Shown here one piece after another: positions 61,682 through 64,000 of a stretch of 64,000 nucleotides of DNA. Source of the DNA: Oceanisphaera sp. IT1-181. Its GTDB lineage: Bacteria; Pseudomonadota; Gammaproteobacteria; Enterobacterales; Aeromonadaceae. The stretch covers positions 50,363-114,362 of the forward strand of contig NZ_CP136857.1 of the NCBI RefSeq assembly GCF_033807535.1, read 5' to 3'. Position 1 is the stretch's first letter; each line of letters begins with the position of its first letter. The notes below the pieces were generated by a model. The model did no database searches. It saw nothing but the letters and a program-made list of their open reading frames with translations, and was not told the origin of the DNA. The translations under genes were made by a program, and so were the position numbers.

Positions 61682-63028
61682 ATGGACAGTGCTCGCATTT
61701 TATCGATGGCCTCATCAAACAGAAAAATAGATCCTGATCGTCGCCGGGGGCATTTCAAGGCCGATGGCTCTCTGAACGACAATAATCGTGTTGAGATAGG
61801 CCCGACTAATCTTGCGTTCAAAGAATGGGACTCGCTAGGGCTCACGGTGCCTACGTTGTCGCGCATGCGCGAGTATCGGTTGCAACGAATCGTTGGCGAG
61901 TTGCAGAAGCGGGATCTGGCTGGTGTGTTGTTGTTTGATCCGCTGAATATTCGCTATGCAACGGACACCACTAACATGCAGCTGTGGATCGCGCATAATC
62001 ATGCTCGAGCCTGCTTTGTGTCGGCGGCTGGGTATGTCATTTTGTGGGATTTTCATAACTGTGAGCACCTGTCCGCCCATCTACCCCTCGTTAAAGAAGT
62101 CAGGGGCGGGGCCGCCTTTTTCTACTTCGAGACCGGTAACAGAACAGAGGAGCATGCGGCTAAATTCGCCGCCGAAGTGCAATCGGTACTGCAAGAGCAT
62201 GCAGGCAGCAATAGAAGGTTAGCTGTCGACAAAATTGAAATGGCGGGCTTCACTCAATTGCAGCGTCTGGGCATCGAGATCTCCGATGGCCAGGAGGTCA
62301 TGGAGCTGGCTCGGGCGATTAAAAACGAAGATGAAATTAACGCCATGCGCTGCTCTATTGCGTCCACCGAAATTGCCATGGCGCTAATGCAGCAGGCCTC
62401 GGTGCCCGGCGTGAGCGAAAACGACATTTGGTCCATTTTGCATGCAGAAAATATCCGTCGTGGCGGTGAATGGATCGAGTGCCGCATTCTGTCCTCCGGC
62501 CCCCGTACTAACCCCTGGTTTCAGGAATGTGGCCCAAGAATAGTGCAGAAAGGAGAGTTGCTGGCTTTCGATAGCGACTTGATTGGCCCTTATGGTATGT
62601 GTGCTGATATTTCACGTACTTGGCTGATTGGTGAGCAAGCGCCCACGGTGGAGCAAAAAACGCTATATCGGGTAGCCTATGAGCATATCAAGCACAATAT
62701 GAGCATATTGAAACCGGGTATGAGTTTTAGAGAGGTGACCGAAGCAGGCCTGCTTCTACCCGAGCAGTATCGGGCCCAGCGATACGGGGTCATGATGCAT
62801 GGAGTGGGGCTTTGTGATGAATACCCTTGCATCCGTTATCCCGAAGATCTTGAAGGCCATGGCTATGATGGCGTATTGGAGCCGGGCATGACGCTTTGCG
62901 TGGAGGCTTATGTGGGAGCTGTGGGTGGCAGAGAAGGTGTGAAGCTGGAAGACCAAATACTGATCACGGAAACTGGGGTGGAAAACCTGACATCTTACTC
63001 ATTTGAAGCGGTTTTGCTGGATGATTAA
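61682..63028 (+). CDS. dddP: DMSP lyase DddP (M24-fold)
   Basis: A 448-residue M24 (creatinase/prolidase-fold) protein. NDNNRVEIGPTNLAFKEWDS, FDPLNIRYATDTTNMQLW and ILSSGPRTNPWFQECGPRIV match DddP. Metal ligands fall at D297, D299, D309, H373, E408 and E423, with the likely catalytic D379, each exactly two residues further than in the Ruegeria lacuscaerulensis enzyme (D295, D297, D307, H371, E406, E421, D377). DddP splits dimethylsulfoniopropionate to DMS and acrylate in the cytoplasm. It stands alone, with a strong terminator after it. No known DMSP transporter or acrylate genes adjoin it in this window. Confidence 0.95.
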   Translation: MDSARILSMASSNRKIDPDRRRGHFKADGSLNDNNRVEIGPTNLAFKEWDSLGLTVPTLSRMREYRLQRIVGELQKRDLAGVLLFDPLNIRYATDTTNMQLWIAHNHARACFVSAAGYVILWDFHNCEHLSAHLPLVKEVRGGAAFFYFETGNRTEEHAAKFAAEVQSVLQEHAGSNRRLAVDKIEMAGFTQLQRLGIEISDGQEVMELARAIKNEDEINAMRCSIASTEIAMALMQQASVPGVSENDIWSILHAENIRRGGEWIECRILSSGPRTNPWFQECGPRIVQKGELLAFDSDLIGPYGMCADISRTWLIGEQAPTVEQKTLYRVAYEHIKHNMSILKPGMSFREVTEAGLLLPEQYRAQRYGVMMHGVGLCDEYPCIRYPEDLEGHGYDGVLEPGMTLCVEAYVGAVGGREGVKLEDQILITETGVENLTSYSFEAVLLDD

Positions 63029-63080
63029 AATGAGCGCTTAGATATTTTTAATACAAAATGTATTTGAGTGAATCCTTTTA

Positions 63081-63109
63081 GCTCCCGTCGTCAGCGGGAG
63101 CATTTTTTT
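63081..63109 (+). terminator. Rho-independent terminator of dddP
   Basis: GCTCCCG-TCGTCAG-CGGGAGC stem-loop followed by ATTTTTTT, about 50 bp after the stop. Confidence 0.9.
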
Positions 63110-63232
63110 ATATTTTTTGGGGAAGATGCTCGAGTTCACGTTACTACTTTTTGTACCTTTGATCTCTCAGATTGCTTGTAAAAATGATGTTAAAGTGCCT
63201 GACTAGAAGGACAGATTAGGGAGTCTGGAAAA

Positions 63233-64000
63233 ATGTTAGGAGCGACAAGAAGAATTATGCCACTGCCGCCAATGCACGGTCTTATTGTGTTTGAAGCGGC
63301 GGCGCGCCACCTCAGTTTTACATTGGCAGCCAATGAGCTCAGCGTCACCCAAGGCGCGATCAGTCGCCAAATTCGCCAGTTGGAAGAATATCTTGGTAAG
63401 GATTTGTTTGTGCGGGCCAACCGCAATATTTCCTTGACCCCGACCGGCTTGCAATATTATCAGACTATCTATCGTGCCTTGCTGGATGTAGCTCAGGCCA
63501 CCGGTGAAATCAAGAAGTGGCAGGGAGAGCAGCAAATTACCGTGGCCACCACCAATGCGATGGCGGCGCTCTGGCTATTACCCAAGGTAGCGGAATTTCA
63601 GCAGCTGCATGAGGAAATAGACTTACGTATTCTTGCCTCCGATCAGGTTACGGACTATCGCCGGCTAGATTGTGATATTGCACTCTTTTATTGTCGGCTT
63701 CCTCCTGCCGATATGAAGGTCACTACTTTGTTTCCAGAGGAAGTGTTTCCGGTCTGTAGCCCGGCCTATCTGGAGCGGTGTCATGACTGGGATTCTCCAG
63801 AAGCCCTCTTTGGTAAGACACTATTATATCTTGACGAGTCTCAACGTGACTGGCTTAGCTGGCAAGAGTGGTTCGTTCAAGTTGGGCTAGCGCCCGTGAC
63901 GCCTCGTAATCGCATCAATATCAACAATTATCCTATGCTGCTGCAGGCAGCCATTAATGGGCAGGGCGTCGCCTTGGCCTGGGGATCTTTGGTGGATGAA
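63233..64000 (+). CDS. LysR-family regulator (GcvA-like), cut by the window end
   Basis: At least 256 residues, running off the window. N-terminal HTH MHGLIVFEAAARHLSFTLAA...NELSVTQGAISRQIRQLE is of GcvA/AmpR type, then the effector domain begins (VATTNAMAALWLLPKVAEFQ). It starts at the ATG after AGGGAGTCTGG. It follows dddP in the same direction and could regulate it or a gene beyond the window. Confidence 0.88.
   Translation, partial: MLGATRRIMPLPPMHGLIVFEAAARHLSFTLAANELSVTQGAISRQIRQLEEYLGKDLFVRANRNISLTPTGLQYYQTIYRALLDVAQATGEIKKWQGEQQITVATTNAMAALWLLPKVAEFQQLHEEIDLRILASDQVTDYRRLDCDIALFYCRLPPADMKVTTLFPEEVFPVCSPAYLERCHDWDSPEALFGKTLLYLDESQRDWLSWQEWFVQVGLAPVTPRNRININNYPMLLQAAINGQGVALAWGSLVDE

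Noticed and set aside
61682..63028. Prolidase, creatinase or ectoine hydrolase
   Set aside because: All belong to the M24 fold, but the DddP-specific segments and all seven active-site residues match DMSP lyase.

Overview
The window looks like a chromosome (or large replicon) segment of a marine gammaproteobacterium. A complete DMSP lyase gene (dddP), a full C-P lyase operon and TRAP and sodium-solute transporters fit a seawater heterotroph. An Oceanimonas/Oceanisphaera-like host (Aeromonadales) is my inference; no rRNA or tRNA gene is present to settle it.

Region 1 (about 1-8.5 kb) is plasmid- or ICE-like. It has a broken higBA toxin-antitoxin pair, decayed IS5 and TnpB remnants, a possible MobI-like gene, two tandem-repeat arrays (about 80-bp and 33-bp periods), a parA-parB pair, and two perfect palindromes just after parB that share a TGTTAACA-N-TGTTAACA core. 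It resembles a partition/centromere locus without a recognisable replication gene.

Region 2 (8.8-26.3 kb) is a complete type 1 BREX phage-defence operon: brxA, brxB, brxC, pglX, pglZ, brxL. Two additional ATPase + TOPRIM-like pairs are built into it. One is a PARIS-like AriA/AriB pair (AriB being DUF4435-like) between pglX and pglZ. The other, between brxC and pglX, is an OLD/RecF-like ATPase with a small TOPRIM-like protein. Start/stop overlaps or short gaps run through nearly the whole operon. The target-recognition part of pglX is strikingly AT-rich.

Region 3 (26.3-34.1 kb) is a scarred mobile/defence zone. It holds fragments of a TOTE-type primase gene and a Fic gene, an intact IS10-group element with 9-bp target duplication, an AT-rich zinc-ribbon orphan gene, a Cre-like tyrosine recombinase between two copies of a 211-bp MITE, an H-NS-family gene and an AraC fragment. 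The MITE has four copies in the window, with IS10-like ends and, for three copies, perfect 9-bp target duplications.

Region 4 (34.1-36.8 kb) is a divergent MerR-family regulator and heavy-metal P1B-ATPase. Region 5 (37.3-48.2 kb) is phnCDEFGHIJKLMNP, a complete phosphonate uptake and C-P lyase operon lacking phnO, with PhnF-type operators before phnC and phnF.

Region 6 (48.9-64 kb) holds two LysR-controlled amino-acid or opine-like catabolic modules. The first is a sodium-solute symporter, a 33-residue membrane protein, a DadA-like oxidase and an Asp/Glu-racemase-like protein. The second is a TRAP transporter, a heterotrimeric HcnABC/opine-oxidase-like dehydrogenase and RidA. dddP and a further LysR gene, cut by the window end, follow.
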